Source of the DNA: Flavobacterium galactosidilyticum
GTDB taxonomy: Bacteria > Bacteroidota > Bacteroidia > Flavobacteriales > Flavobacteriaceae
Assembly (NCBI RefSeq): GCF_020911945.1
Contig: NZ_CP087135.1
Location: 2,592,001-2,656,000, forward strand
Direction of reading: 5' to 3'
DNA: 64,000 nucleotides
The notes beneath the pieces are model-generated. The model was not told where the DNA came from. It ran no database searches and saw only the letters and a program-made list of their open reading frames with translations. The position numbers and the translations under genes are program-made. Within the stretch, counting starts at the first letter, position 1. The number at the start of each line of letters is the position of its first letter. Shown in pieces: positions 27,795 through 36,689 of the stretch.

Positions 27795-28913
27795 ATGAAA
27801 CAAGCAATTATTAACGCCATAGTACATACTGGAGAGGGGATAATCCACAACGGCGTTGTTATCATAGAAAACGATACTATTATCAGTGTTCAAAAAGAAA
27901 TTCCAAATGATATTCCACAAATTGATTTAAAAGGAAAACATATTGCTGCAGGTTTTATCGACATTCAAATAAATGGTGGTGAGCAATTCTATTTTAGTCA
28001 ATATCCAAATGAGGAAACCATTCAAGACATTCATGATTCAAGTTTGAAATATGGAACGACTCATACTCTGCCTTGTTTAATTTCTTCTTCGAATGAAACC
28101 ATACTTCAAGGAATTGAAGCGATCGGCAATTATAAGGAAAAACATAAAAACGGAGTATTAGGAATGCATTTAGAAGGACCTTTTTTGAACCCTTTAAAAC
28201 GTGGTGCGCATAGCTTGAATCAAGTTCGAAAGCCAACAAATTCTGAACTAGAAGAGATTATCCGTTATGGAAAAGACGTTATAAAAGTAATCACCATTGC
28301 ACCAGAATGTTTTACAGATGACCAATTAGAGATGCTTTTAGAAAGTGGCATAGTGATTTCAGCGGGACATTCGACCATGACTTATGAGCAAGCGCAATAC
28401 TACTTTTCGAAAGGAATAAAACTCGTTACGCACTTATTCAATGCTATGACGCAATTTGGTCATCGCGAACCGGGATTAGTAGGAGCAACTTTTGCAAACG
28501 AATCTGTGTATGCTCCAGTTATTTTGGACGGTGCTCACTGTGATTATGCGGCGGCAAGAATAGCTTATGAATTAAAGAAAGAAAAGTTTTTCTTGATTAG
28601 TGACGCTGCATTTTTAGGACGTAAAGTTGTAAATTTCAAATGGGAAAATTTTGACGCTCATCTTGAAAATGGATTCTATCGTAATGAAGAAGGCAATCTT
28701 GCAGGAGCGAGTATCTCGATGGATGAAGCGGTACAAAATGCTTACAAATACCTAAATGTATCTGCTGATGAAGCAATAAAAATGGCTACTTGTCGAGTTG
28801 CAGGAGCTATAAATATGGAAAATGAAATTGGCAAAATAAAACCAGGTTTCCCTGCTACTTTTGTTCAGTTTAATCCTGATTTATCTGGAATTAAAAGTTT
28901 AGTTTTAATTTAA
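27795..28913 (+). CDS. nagA: N-acetylglucosamine-6-phosphate deacetylase
   Basis: The ATG at 27795 is preferred; it follows AGAAAG and leaves 53 bases after the GH20 stop, while the upstream in-frame start at 27690 overlaps that gene. The 372-residue cytoplasmic amidohydrolase has HLEGPF (His125, metal-binding Glu127), SAGHS, THLFNAMTQFGHREPG and FLISDAA, the standard NagA metal and substrate residues. It converts GlcNAc-6-P to GlcN-6-P and acetate. It joins the sialic acid route (ManNAc to GlcNAc to GlcNAc-6-P) and the hexosaminidase product to central metabolism. The kinase before it and NagB after it are not in this window. Confidence 0.93.
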   Translation: MKQAIINAIVHTGEGIIHNGVVIIENDTIISVQKEIPNDIPQIDLKGKHIAAGFIDIQINGGEQFYFSQYPNEETIQDIHDSSLKYGTTHTLPCLISSSNETILQGIEAIGNYKEKHKNGVLGMHLEGPFLNPLKRGAHSLNQVRKPTNSELEEIIRYGKDVIKVITIAPECFTDDQLEMLLESGIVISAGHSTMTYEQAQYYFSKGIKLVTHLFNAMTQFGHREPGLVGATFANESVYAPVILDGAHCDYAAARIAYELKKEKFFLISDAAFLGRKVVNFKWENFDAHLENGFYRNEEGNLAGASISMDEAVQNAYKYLNVSADEAIKMATCRVAGAINMENEIGKIKPGFPATFVQFNPDLSGIKSLVLI

Positions 28914-29008
28914 AAAAGATCTAATTCATATAATTGCTTTTGTGTTTTGTATATTGAAGTTTTAATCGGAATTTTGAAGAGACTTGAAATCTAACTTTAC
29001 TACCATAA

Positions 29009-29578
29009 ATGCATTCACTTTTAAAAAATTATATCAAAGAAGAAACTGGAATTAGTGAAGTGCATTTAGATTTGATTTGTACCTATTTTAAGACAATACA
29101 AACTAAGCGAAACCAAATTCTCATTAGTTTTGATGAAGTGTGTTCTAATTACTACTTCATAAATAAAGGAAGTATCCGTCTCTATACCATAAATTCAGAT
29201 GGAACAGAAAACTCACGATACTTTGGCTTTGAAGGTATGCTTTGCACAGCATTACCTAGTTTTATAGATCAAAAACCTGCTGGTGAATATTTGCAAACTA
29301 TTGAAAAATCAGAACTCCTAGTTATTTCAAGGGTAGATTTTTACAAATTAGTAGATCAATTTCCTGAATTTGGCAACATACATAAACGGATTTTAGAATT
29401 GGGTTTTATTACTTCTCAACAGCGCATTTATGGTTTTCAAGGATTTGATGCATTAGAAAAAGTCAAATGGATTATAAAAAACCAACCTCAATTTTTGTTA
29501 AGAGTTTCTAATAAAATGGCAGCTTCTTATGTGGGAATTTCTCCATCCACCTTAAGCCGAATCAAATCTAAATTATAA
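29009..29578 (+). CDS. Crp/Fnr-family transcriptional regulator
   Basis: The 189-residue protein has a cyclic-nucleotide-binding-like beta-roll (about residues 20-115, with FINKGSIRLYTINSDGTENSRYFG) and a short C-terminal winged helix (MAASYVGISPSTLSRIKS). It lacks the four-cysteine pattern of Fnr iron-sulfur sensors and the canonical cAMP-contacting RES motif, so the ligand is unknown. The size and TLSRIKSKL ending are common in Bacteroidota members. It precedes an MFS gene on the same strand, which it may regulate (inference). Confidence 0.85.
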   Translation: MHSLLKNYIKEETGISEVHLDLICTYFKTIQTKRNQILISFDEVCSNYYFINKGSIRLYTINSDGTENSRYFGFEGMLCTALPSFIDQKPAGEYLQTIEKSELLVISRVDFYKLVDQFPEFGNIHKRILELGFITSQQRIYGFQGFDALEKVKWIIKNQPQFLLRVSNKMAASYVGISPSTLSRIKSKL

Positions 29579-29746
29579 TTTTAAAAACGTTGACATAGGA
29601 CAATTCTTTTCCTTCTAAAAAAAATTAAATTTGACAAAAAATAAATGTTTATTTTCTGATAAATTTTTTGCGGTGAATTCAAAAGGATTAATTGGAAATA
29701 ACTTTATTTGTTACACTCTTTTTTAATTCCACTTCTAAAACATACA

Positions 29747-30907
29747 ATGAAACAAGTTACTCTTAGCAATCAAGTATTATATTTATTAAGCATATCTGCG
29801 GGTTTAGTCGTTGCAAATCTTTATTATAACCAACCATTATTACATCAAATCGCAGTTAGTTTTAAAGTTACGGAAGCAGAAGTGAGCAATGTTGCTTTGT
29901 TTACACAATTAGGTTATGCTCTGGGTTTATTATTTATAATTCCACTAGGAGATAAAGTTTCTAACAAGAAAATATTGCGATTGGATTTTTTAATAATGGT
30001 CCTTTCGTTAATCGCAGCTGGTTTTGCAAATTCTCTTTTTATTTTGATCGTAAGTAGCTTTTTTGTTGGATTTACATCAGCAATTCCACAGTTATTTGTA
30101 CCCATGGCAGCTCAACTTTCTGACGATAAAAATAGAGGTAGAGCTATAGGAATTGTAATGAGTGGATTACTGATTGGAATTTTAGGAAGCCGTGTGATAG
30201 GTGGTTTTGTAGGAGAGCAATTCGGATGGCGTGTCATGTTTTATGCCGCTGCGGTAATGATGGTTTTGTTGTACATCCTTCTAAAATATAAATTACCAAC
30301 GATTGCTCCAGTGTTTAAAGGGAGTTACGCTAGTTTAATGAAATCTTTGTACCATTATTTCAAAACTGACGGTTCGTTGCGATTAGCTACTTTAAGAGGT
30401 GGTTTAGCATTTGCAGGATTGAGTGCTTTTTGGACTACATTGGTTTTTTTGATGCAAGACTCTTTTGGTTACGGAAGTGCCATCACTGGAGCGTTTGGAA
30501 TTCTTGGAATTGTAGGTGCTTTGGGTGCAACTTTTGTTGGTAAAATAAGTGGTAATATTAGTAACCATTCCATAATCTTAGTGGGAACATTGCTACTAAT
30601 TCTATCTTGGTCTATTCTTCTGTTTTCAGGTACTTCATTGATTGGGTTGATGATCGGTGTTTTATTAGTCGATTTAGGTTTACAGTCTTTGCATATTACC
30701 AATCAAAAGATAATTTTTTCAAAAAATCCAGAAGCTAGAAACAGAGTGAATACCATTTACATGGTTGGTTTTTTTATAGGTGGTGCTTTTGGAACTGTAG
30801 CTGGAGCAATGGCTTGGGGACATTATAAATGGATAGGAGTTTCCGCTCTTGGAATTGTTTTATCAGTTTTAATACTAATCGCTCACCTGTCTTTTAGAAA
30901 AGAGTAA
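29747..30907 (+). CDS. MFS transporter (DHA1-like)
   Basis: The ATG at 29747 gives 386 residues; an upstream TTG at 29708 would add a non-conserved extension. The protein has about twelve spans. It starts with VLYLLSISAGLVVANLYYNQPLLHQIA, typical of the YgaY-like DHA1 subgroup, and has the loop motif LGYALGLLFIIPLGDKVSNKKIL between spans 2 and 3. These transporters are generally exporters of small molecules; substrate unknown. It lies 168 bases after the Crp/Fnr gene. Confidence 0.85.
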   Translation: MKQVTLSNQVLYLLSISAGLVVANLYYNQPLLHQIAVSFKVTEAEVSNVALFTQLGYALGLLFIIPLGDKVSNKKILRLDFLIMVLSLIAAGFANSLFILIVSSFFVGFTSAIPQLFVPMAAQLSDDKNRGRAIGIVMSGLLIGILGSRVIGGFVGEQFGWRVMFYAAAVMMVLLYILLKYKLPTIAPVFKGSYASLMKSLYHYFKTDGSLRLATLRGGLAFAGLSAFWTTLVFLMQDSFGYGSAITGAFGILGIVGALGATFVGKISGNISNHSIILVGTLLLILSWSILLFSGTSLIGLMIGVLLVDLGLQSLHITNQKIIFSKNPEARNRVNTIYMVGFFIGGAFGTVAGAMAWGHYKWIGVSALGIVLSVLILIAHLSFRKE

Positions 30908-31243
30908 TTTTTTGTGAATAAGACTAATTTTTTTTAGTTTAAAATGTTAAATAATAATCTCGGATTAATAGCAACTCTCAATAACTCTAAATATTTTATT
31001 ATTAGTGCATTAGTATAATCAATTAGTTAGATAGCTATTTTTTATTTTGTAAAAAAAGAAGTACAATCACTACTGTAACTTGTAATTGCTGGGTTTTCTG
31101 GTTTGATTTTCCTTCAAAATATAGTACATTCGGGCAATATTACGTAATACTTAATTTTTTAACTTAAACGTTTTTTTGTGTCGGTGGAATATGCATGATT
31201 GTAGATTTCAAACCACTTTTACACCTAGTAGCAATTATTCTTT
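30908..31243 (+). promoter_or_regulatory. Intergenic region upstream of the sigma factor gene
   Basis: The 336-base gap holds no coding frame. Its only recognisable content is the promoter at 31102-31132; the first 190 bases are plain AT-rich DNA without a clear terminator for the MFS gene. Confidence 0.4.
31102..31132 (+). promoter_or_regulatory. Bacteroidota-type promoter of the sigma/anti-sigma operon
   Basis: TTTG (31102-31105), a spacer of exactly 19 bases, and TACATTCG (31125-31132, one mismatch from TAnnTTTG). This is the best complete promoter match in the window. Transcription would start about 105 bases before the sigma factor gene. Confidence 0.6.
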
Positions 31244-31798
31244 ATGAAGTCACAAGATTTATTAATCCTTGAAAAACTTAAGGTAGGAGATTCTTCTGCT
31301 TATAAAGAATTATTTGACTTATACTACATGCCACTTAGTGTATACTCCTTAAAATACTGCGATTCATTTGAGTTAGCTGAAGATATTGTTCAAGATCTAT
31401 TTATCAAATTTTGGGATCAAAAGATTTATCTAAGTCTAGAACAGGCGATTAGCCCTTATCTTTTTGCAGCAGTAAAAAACAACAGTATGAAGGCTGTTAA
31501 AAAGCAAAATAAATATTATTTTGAAGAAATAGAAGATCATGTCAACATTTTAATGGATGAAGAACGCTTGGACTTAGAGTTTCTAGAGCAAGAAAAAGAG
31601 AAATTATATAAAGAAATTGAAGCTTTACCCTTAAAAAGCAGAGAAGTTTTTAAAGCAATCGTATTAGAAAATCAAAAATACAAAGAGGTCGCTTTTGAGC
31701 TGGGAATATCAGTGAATACGGTCAAAACACATTATTCAAGAGCCTTAAAACAATTGCGAAATTCGCTGGATGTAATCGTCGTTTTACTTTTAGTTTAA
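31244..31798 (+). CDS. ECF RNA polymerase sigma-70 factor (FecI-type)
   Basis: The 184-residue protein has region 2 (about 20-90, with LAEDIVQDLFIKFWDQK) and region 4 (about 125-175, with LPLKSREVFKAIVLENQKYKEVAFELGISVNTVKTHYSRALKQLR, a helix-turn-helix contacting the -35 element). Length and motifs fit the Bacteroidota sigma-70 family paired with FecR and SusC. A FecR gene follows after 67 bases and a SusC with an STN signalling domain after that, so it probably drives transcription of the downstream uptake operon when SusC senses its ligand. Confidence 0.93.
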   Translation: MKSQDLLILEKLKVGDSSAYKELFDLYYMPLSVYSLKYCDSFELAEDIVQDLFIKFWDQKIYLSLEQAISPYLFAAVKNNSMKAVKKQNKYYFEEIEDHVNILMDEERLDLEFLEQEKEKLYKEIEALPLKSREVFKAIVLENQKYKEVAFELGISVNTVKTHYSRALKQLRNSLDVIVVLLLV

Positions 31799-31865
31799 AA
31801 AAAGTTTAATTTTTTGTCACCCACTTTTGATCTTTTGTACTCTATAAGATAATAAGAAGACAAAA

Positions 31866-33074
31866 ATGATAACTATTCCACTTACTATATTAGAAATACT
31901 TTCGGCATATATCTCAAAAGAGATAACTGAAAATGAATTTGCTATTCTAAAAGAATGGATTGATGAAGGCCCTGAAAACAAACAAGCTTTTTCAGAGTAT
32001 TTACTCTTCTACAAAAAAACGAGACAAGTAGTTTTCACGGCAAACACTAATAAAGACAATGCGTGGGATACCATAGTTTCTCAATTAGAACGACCATTAC
32101 AAACGCAAGAAAAACTCCAAAAAATTGAATCGAAGGTTCGATTCTTACAAACTGCCACTACCATTCTAAAATACGCTGCTGTTGTGATAGTTTTAGTGTC
32201 TGTAGGCTATTTTTATTTTGGTAAAGATGCAAATGTAAAACCAATTTTTGAAAATTCTATTGCAGCGGAAACAGCTATTACTTTACAGCTAGCTAACGGT
32301 GACATTCAAATTATAAATGAGGATGGAACAACTCAAGTAGTTGATGCTAATGGAAATGTAGTGGGTACTCAAAAAGGAAATCAATTGGTTTACACTAATG
32401 CTTCCGCAAAAGATACTCTCGTTTATAACACTATAAAAGTACCATACGGAAAACGTTTTGAGCTTAAATTATCTGATGGAACAGATGTTCATTTGAATGC
32501 AGGAACTTCATTAAAGTATCCAGTTCGATTTATAAACGGAGAAAATCGCCAAGTGTTTCTTAACGGCGAAGCTTTTTTTGAAGTTACTAAAGATGCGAAA
32601 CATCCTTTCGTTGTGGGTTCAAACGATATGAACGTTAAAGTTTTGGGAACAAAATTTAATGTAACATCTTATAAAGAGGATGCTAAAACATATACTGTTT
32701 TAGTAGAGGGAAGTGTTGTTGCTTCTAATAAAGTAGTTGAAGATGACAATGTAATTTTAAAACCAGGAAACAGAGTGTTTTTCGAAAATAAACATCTTAA
32801 AACAGAAACTGTCGATGTTAGAAAATATATTGCTTGGGTTACTGGAGAGCTTATGTTTATTGATGATTCGTTTGGAGTTATCACAAATAAGTTAGAGCGA
32901 AAATACAATGTTGATATTGTAAATAAATACGATGAGCTGAATGATATAATGGTTACAGCAACATTTAAGGAAGAGAATATTGATCAGGTTTTGAAAACAT
33001 TTCAAACTTATAAAGCTTTTAACTATACTATTAACAACCGAGTAATAACCATAACTAAACCTAAGAATATGTAA
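31866..33074 (+). CDS. FecR-family anti-sigma factor
   Basis: The 402-residue protein has a cytoplasmic N-terminal anti-sigma region (residues 1-95), one membrane span (about 98-117, AAVVIVLVSVGYFYFG) and a periplasmic FecR domain (about 180-300) with VPYGKRFELKLSDGTDVHLNAGTSLKYP. A DUF4974/STN-like C-terminal domain follows (about 320-398, LMFIDDSFGVITNKLERKYNVDI). In this system SusC contacts the periplasmic part of FecR, which then frees the sigma factor. The order sigma, anti-sigma, STN-SusC, SusD in one direction matches known trans-envelope signalling loci. Confidence 0.93.
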   Translation: MITIPLTILEILSAYISKEITENEFAILKEWIDEGPENKQAFSEYLLFYKKTRQVVFTANTNKDNAWDTIVSQLERPLQTQEKLQKIESKVRFLQTATTILKYAAVVIVLVSVGYFYFGKDANVKPIFENSIAAETAITLQLANGDIQIINEDGTTQVVDANGNVVGTQKGNQLVYTNASAKDTLVYNTIKVPYGKRFELKLSDGTDVHLNAGTSLKYPVRFINGENRQVFLNGEAFFEVTKDAKHPFVVGSNDMNVKVLGTKFNVTSYKEDAKTYTVLVEGSVVASNKVVEDDNVILKPGNRVFFENKHLKTETVDVRKYIAWVTGELMFIDDSFGVITNKLERKYNVDIVNKYDELNDIMVTATFKEENIDQVLKTFQTYKAFNYTINNRVITITKPKNM

Positions 33075-33097
33075 TAATTTTATTAAATAAAAAAAAA

Positions 33098-33119
33098 GGA
33101 AGATGCGCCAACATCTTCC
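33098..33119. terminator. Hairpin between fecR and susC; best terminator on the minus strand
   Basis: GGAAGATG (33098-33105) and CATCTTCC (33112-33119) form a perfect 8-bp stem with a 6-base loop. The A-run lies on the left, so a U-run would follow only in a minus-strand transcript. In the plus direction it could attenuate or act as a processing site between the regulators and the transport genes. Confidence 0.45.
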
Positions 33120-33177
33120 CAGTCATTTTTAATAATGATTTAATCTAAAACTAACAAATTAAACCAAGTGTAAACTT

Positions 33178-33720
33178 ATGAAAAAACAGCGAACTAAAAG
33201 TGCGTTGAAGCGCATTTTGAATAACTCTAACTTAAAGATGAAATTCACACTCTTATTTTTATTCATAACTCTTGTGCAAGTTAATGCATCAAGTAGTTAC
33301 GGACAAAAGAACACCGTTACTATGGACGTAAATGGTGTTGCAATGTCTAATGTATTTCAGATAATTGAAAACCAAACTGATTTTCATTTCTTCTACAACC
33401 GTAATGAGTTGAATTTGAATCAAAAAATTGATTTAAATGTTGACAAAAAACTAGTTTCTGATGTCTTAGGGAAACTTTTTAAAAACACTAATATTTCGTA
33501 TCAAATTTTAGGCAACCAGATTGTCCTTAAAAAAGTAGATAAAACGAAAGTTGAAACTGTAAGTGCTGCTTATCAAAAACAAATAGAAGGCGTTGTTGTA
33601 GATAAAGCTGGATTACCTTTAACAGGTGTAACTGTAACAATCGAAGGAACAAATTACGGTACAACTACGGACTTCAATGGACGATTCAATTTAATTCTGA
33701 AGCAAATGGAAAATTTTTGA
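33178..33720 (+). CDS. STN-type SusC, N-terminal fragment (frameshifted)
   Basis: This 180-residue frame contains a signal anchor (about residues 21-40, MKFTLLFLFITLVQVNA), an STN domain (about 45-120, with VFQIIENQTDFHFFYN and LNVDKKLVSDVLGKLF) and the first part of a CarboxypepD_reg-like domain (IEGVVVDKAGLPLTGV, TTTDFNGRF). It then reads eight out-of-frame codons and stops at TGA 33718-33720. STN domains pass the uptake signal to FecR, matching the two upstream genes. The rest of the protein continues in the -1 frame at 33717. As drawn, this fragment alone cannot transport anything. Confidence 0.8.
   Translation: MKKQRTKSALKRILNNSNLKMKFTLLFLFITLVQVNASSSYGQKNTVTMDVNGVAMSNVFQIIENQTDFHFFYNRNELNLNQKIDLNVDKKLVSDVLGKLFKNTNISYQILGNQIVLKKVDKTKVETVSAAYQKQIEGVVVDKAGLPLTGVTVTIEGTNYGTTTDFNGRFNLILKQMENF
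33691..33720 (+). other. Frameshift site in susC: one-base lesion and slippery heptamer before the stop
   Basis: Reading the frame of the downstream fragment backwards gives NSEANGKF-LIFSYVGF up to base 33693, exactly joining the upstream frame after FNL. So the gene would be intact if TTAAT at 33691-33695 were TTAAAT, i.e. one A is missing. At 33711-33717 the upstream frame reads A AAT TTT followed at once by TGA. This fits the X XXY YYZ pattern of -1 ribosomal slippage, and a -1 slip there would enter the downstream frame at TTG 33717. Confidence 0.75.
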
Positions 33721-36677
33721 TATTTTCTTACGTAGGTTTTGAACCTATGAGGGTAGCTTTTGACGGTACGAGTAACTTAAAAATAGTGCTTTTACAAGAA
33801 CTTAATGAACTTGAAGAAGTGGTACTTGTAGGTTATGGTAAACAAAAACGTACTGAGTTTTCAGGAGCGGTTTCTTCAGTAAGTGCAAAAGATATTGTTC
33901 AGGCTTCAACTGGAACAATTGGTTTTGATAGAGCTTTAGGAGGATTAGTTAAAGGAGTTCAAGTATCTCAAAATACAGGACGTCCAGGTGCGCCGGTTCG
34001 TATTAATATTAGAGGTCTTACTTCTCCATTATCTTCTGTAGGTGGTGGATTAAACCAACCTTTATTTGTAATTGATGGAGTGCCGTTTAATGTTGATGCT
34101 TTACAAGGAGCAAATCCATTATCGACTTTGAATCCTAATGATATCGAAAGTTTTGACGTATTGAAAGATGCTGGAGCAACTTCTATATATGGATCTCGTG
34201 GTGCTAATGGTGTGATCATCATTAAAACTAAAAGAGGGAAAAAAGGGCAACCTTCAAGAGTAAATTTCAATTATGCTACTACTTTAGCACAGCCTATAAA
34301 CACGGTTGGAGCTTTAAATGCAACTCAGTATAAAAACTTTTATAATCAATTGATTACTAATACTGTTGATGCTATGAATAATGGTCAAATGGATCCTTTC
34401 ATTTCTTTTGATTTACAGAATATTGCTAAAGTTGATTTAGATTTTGATACGTTCATGGTGAGCAATAATGGTATGAACGATGATTATTTTGGTACTGCAA
34501 ATACGGATTGGAGCAAAGAAGTATTTAGAAGTATGGCTGTTACGAAACAAGCTAATTTAAGTTTGAGTGGCGGTAGCTATAAAACAAACTACAATTTCAG
34601 CACATCGTTTATAGATCAAGAAGGTTTGACTATCAAAGATAAAATGAAGCAGTATAATTTAGGAATGTCATTAGATACAGATCTTACTGATTTTGTAAAA
34701 ATTGGAAGTTCTGTCAATGTGGGACATACTGAAGCTAATTCAGGAGAAAATGATATCTTAAATCAATTTACTGTAAATACTTCTATAGCTCGCGCTCGTC
34801 CTGATTTAGCGCCAAGAGATGAGAATGGTAAATTAGTAGGTCAGCCGGATTATCAAAATGGGTTTATGACTCTTGAGCCTAATCCATTAATGCGTTTGGG
34901 TAATATAACAAACAACAAAGCATACAACTTTATTGGTGGTGCTTACATTGAAGTAGAGCCTTTAAAAGATTTGAAATTAAAAGCAGAGTCTAATGCTTCT
35001 ATTTTCTATAACAAAAACAGTTCTTTTATTCCAAAAACGGTTGAAACTGATTATATCTTTTTTCCAAATGACTCTTACTTGAGTGAAGCAAATGGTTTAG
35101 TATCGAACATTACAACGAACTTAACAGCTAACTACAACTTTAATATCTCAGAGAATCATAAATTTGGAATATTAGGTGGTGCTGCTTGGGACAGAACAAA
35201 CTTCAATAATTCTTCTCAATTTTACAGCGGTTTCCCAGATGACGAAATTTTAATTAATGCTACTTCAGCAAGAACAGTTATTGGTTATTCTAGTACTAAA
35301 TTAGATACAGGATTATATTCTTTGTTTTCTCGTTTGAACTACGGTTATAAAGATCTATACAATGCTACTTTGAATTTTAGAACGGATACGTCTTCTAAAT
35401 TTGGTACAGATAATAAAAGAGGTTATTTCCCATCTTTATCTGCAAGTTGGAATATTTCTAATGAAAAATTTCTTTCGGATACGGAGCATATCAATATCTT
35501 AAAATTGCGAGCGAGTGCAGGAAGAGTTGGATCAACTAACGTTTCTGATTTTGCTTATGTACAATTTTTTCAAAATTCATCTTCAAATATCTACAATGGT
35601 AATTCTGGTATTGTTGCTGATGATAATTTTCCAAATCCAGGAATTGGTTGGGAAACAACAGACGAGGTGAATTTAGGTTTAGATTTTGGATTTTTCAACA
35701 ACCGTTTAAAAGGTAGTTTTGATGCCTATTCAAGAAAAACTACCGGTGCATTAGTGCAAACACCAATATCTTTAGAATTAGGTCCTAAGTCTTATTTCTC
35801 AAACTTTATGGATGTAACTAATAAAGGTATTGAGGTTAGTATAGGTGGTGATATCATTAGAGGTGAAGACTTTGTTTGGTCAACTAATGTAAACTGGTCT
35901 TTCAATAGAAACAAATTAGTAAAACTGAATGGAGCGAGCATTAATCCTTTCCAATTAGATTACTATATTGAAGGTCAACCAGTAGGAACGATTAGAGGCT
36001 ATCAAGTAACTAAAATATTCCAAAATCAAGATGAAATAGATGCATTAAATGCAGCATCACCAACAGGTTTATACGATAAAGCATCAACTTCTGTGGGAGA
36101 TTTTATGATGGCAGATCTTAATGGAGATGGTTTAATTACAGCTGATGATAAAGCGGTAATTGGAAATATTCAGCCTAAATACTTTGGTGGAATTTCTAAT
36201 ACAATTGCTTACAAAAACTTTAGCCTTAGTGCTTTGTTCCAATATTCAGTAGGAGCACAGTCAATCTGGAATGCAATTCCTATGGGTACATTTAATAATC
36301 TAGGTGAAAATAAATACAGTGAATATGCTTTGAATACTTGGACACCTGAAAATCCTAGTGCGCGTTATGCAAGAGCACTTTACACGGATCCATCTGCAAG
36401 CGGAAGAATTTCAGATAGATATATTTATGATACTTCATACTTGCGTCTAAAAAGTATGCAGTTCACTTATAATTTCGAACAAAAACTAATGAACAAAATG
36501 GGTATTGATAAAGCGTCATTTACGCTGACTGGTACAAATTTATTGACTTGGACAAAATGGCCTGGTATTGATCCAGAAACTTTCTCAGAAAGAGGAACAA
36601 TAACAGATCAAATCAACAACGAAGATCCATATCCTTTAGCTAAGTCATTCTCATTAGGAATTCAAGTTCAATTTTAA
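33717..36677 (+). CDS. STN-type SusC, plug and barrel fragment (frameshifted)
   Basis: This frame opens at a TTG overlapping the upstream stop and runs 986 codons without further lesions. It completes the CarboxypepD_reg domain (IFSYVGFEPMRVAFDG) and has the SusC signature EEVVLVGYGKQKRTEFSGAV. The plug contains DIESFDVLKDAGATSIYGSRGANG, and a full beta-barrel ends SFSLGIQVQF. Without fusion to the upstream part it has no signal peptide and could not reach the outer membrane. The intact barrel suggests that the lesion is recent, a sequencing error, or bypassed. It lies 12 bases before susD. Confidence 0.82.
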   Translation: MIFSYVGFEPMRVAFDGTSNLKIVLLQELNELEEVVLVGYGKQKRTEFSGAVSSVSAKDIVQASTGTIGFDRALGGLVKGVQVSQNTGRPGAPVRINIRGLTSPLSSVGGGLNQPLFVIDGVPFNVDALQGANPLSTLNPNDIESFDVLKDAGATSIYGSRGANGVIIIKTKRGKKGQPSRVNFNYATTLAQPINTVGALNATQYKNFYNQLITNTVDAMNNGQMDPFISFDLQNIAKVDLDFDTFMVSNNGMNDDYFGTANTDWSKEVFRSMAVTKQANLSLSGGSYKTNYNFSTSFIDQEGLTIKDKMKQYNLGMSLDTDLTDFVKIGSSVNVGHTEANSGENDILNQFTVNTSIARARPDLAPRDENGKLVGQPDYQNGFMTLEPNPLMRLGNITNNKAYNFIGGAYIEVEPLKDLKLKAESNASIFYNKNSSFIPKTVETDYIFFPNDSYLSEANGLVSNITTNLTANYNFNISENHKFGILGGAAWDRTNFNNSSQFYSGFPDDEILINATSARTVIGYSSTKLDTGLYSLFSRLNYGYKDLYNATLNFRTDTSSKFGTDNKRGYFPSLSASWNISNEKFLSDTEHINILKLRASAGRVGSTNVSDFAYVQFFQNSSSNIYNGNSGIVADDNFPNPGIGWETTDEVNLGLDFGFFNNRLKGSFDAYSRKTTGALVQTPISLELGPKSYFSNFMDVTNKGIEVSIGGDIIRGEDFVWSTNVNWSFNRNKLVKLNGASINPFQLDYYIEGQPVGTIRGYQVTKIFQNQDEIDALNAASPTGLYDKASTSVGDFMMADLNGDGLITADDKAVIGNIQPKYFGGISNTIAYKNFSLSALFQYSVGAQSIWNAIPMGTFNNLGENKYSEYALNTWTPENPSARYARALYTDPSASGRISDRYIYDTSYLRLKSMQFTYNFEQKLMNKMGIDKASFTLTGTNLLTWTKWPGIDPETFSERGTITDQINNEDPYPLAKSFSLGIQVQF

Positions 36678-36689
36678 TTTTAAATACAG

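Noticed and set aside
27522..27920. 132-codon minus-strand frame across the GH20-nagA junction
   Set aside because: Antisense to two real gene ends with no conserved motif.
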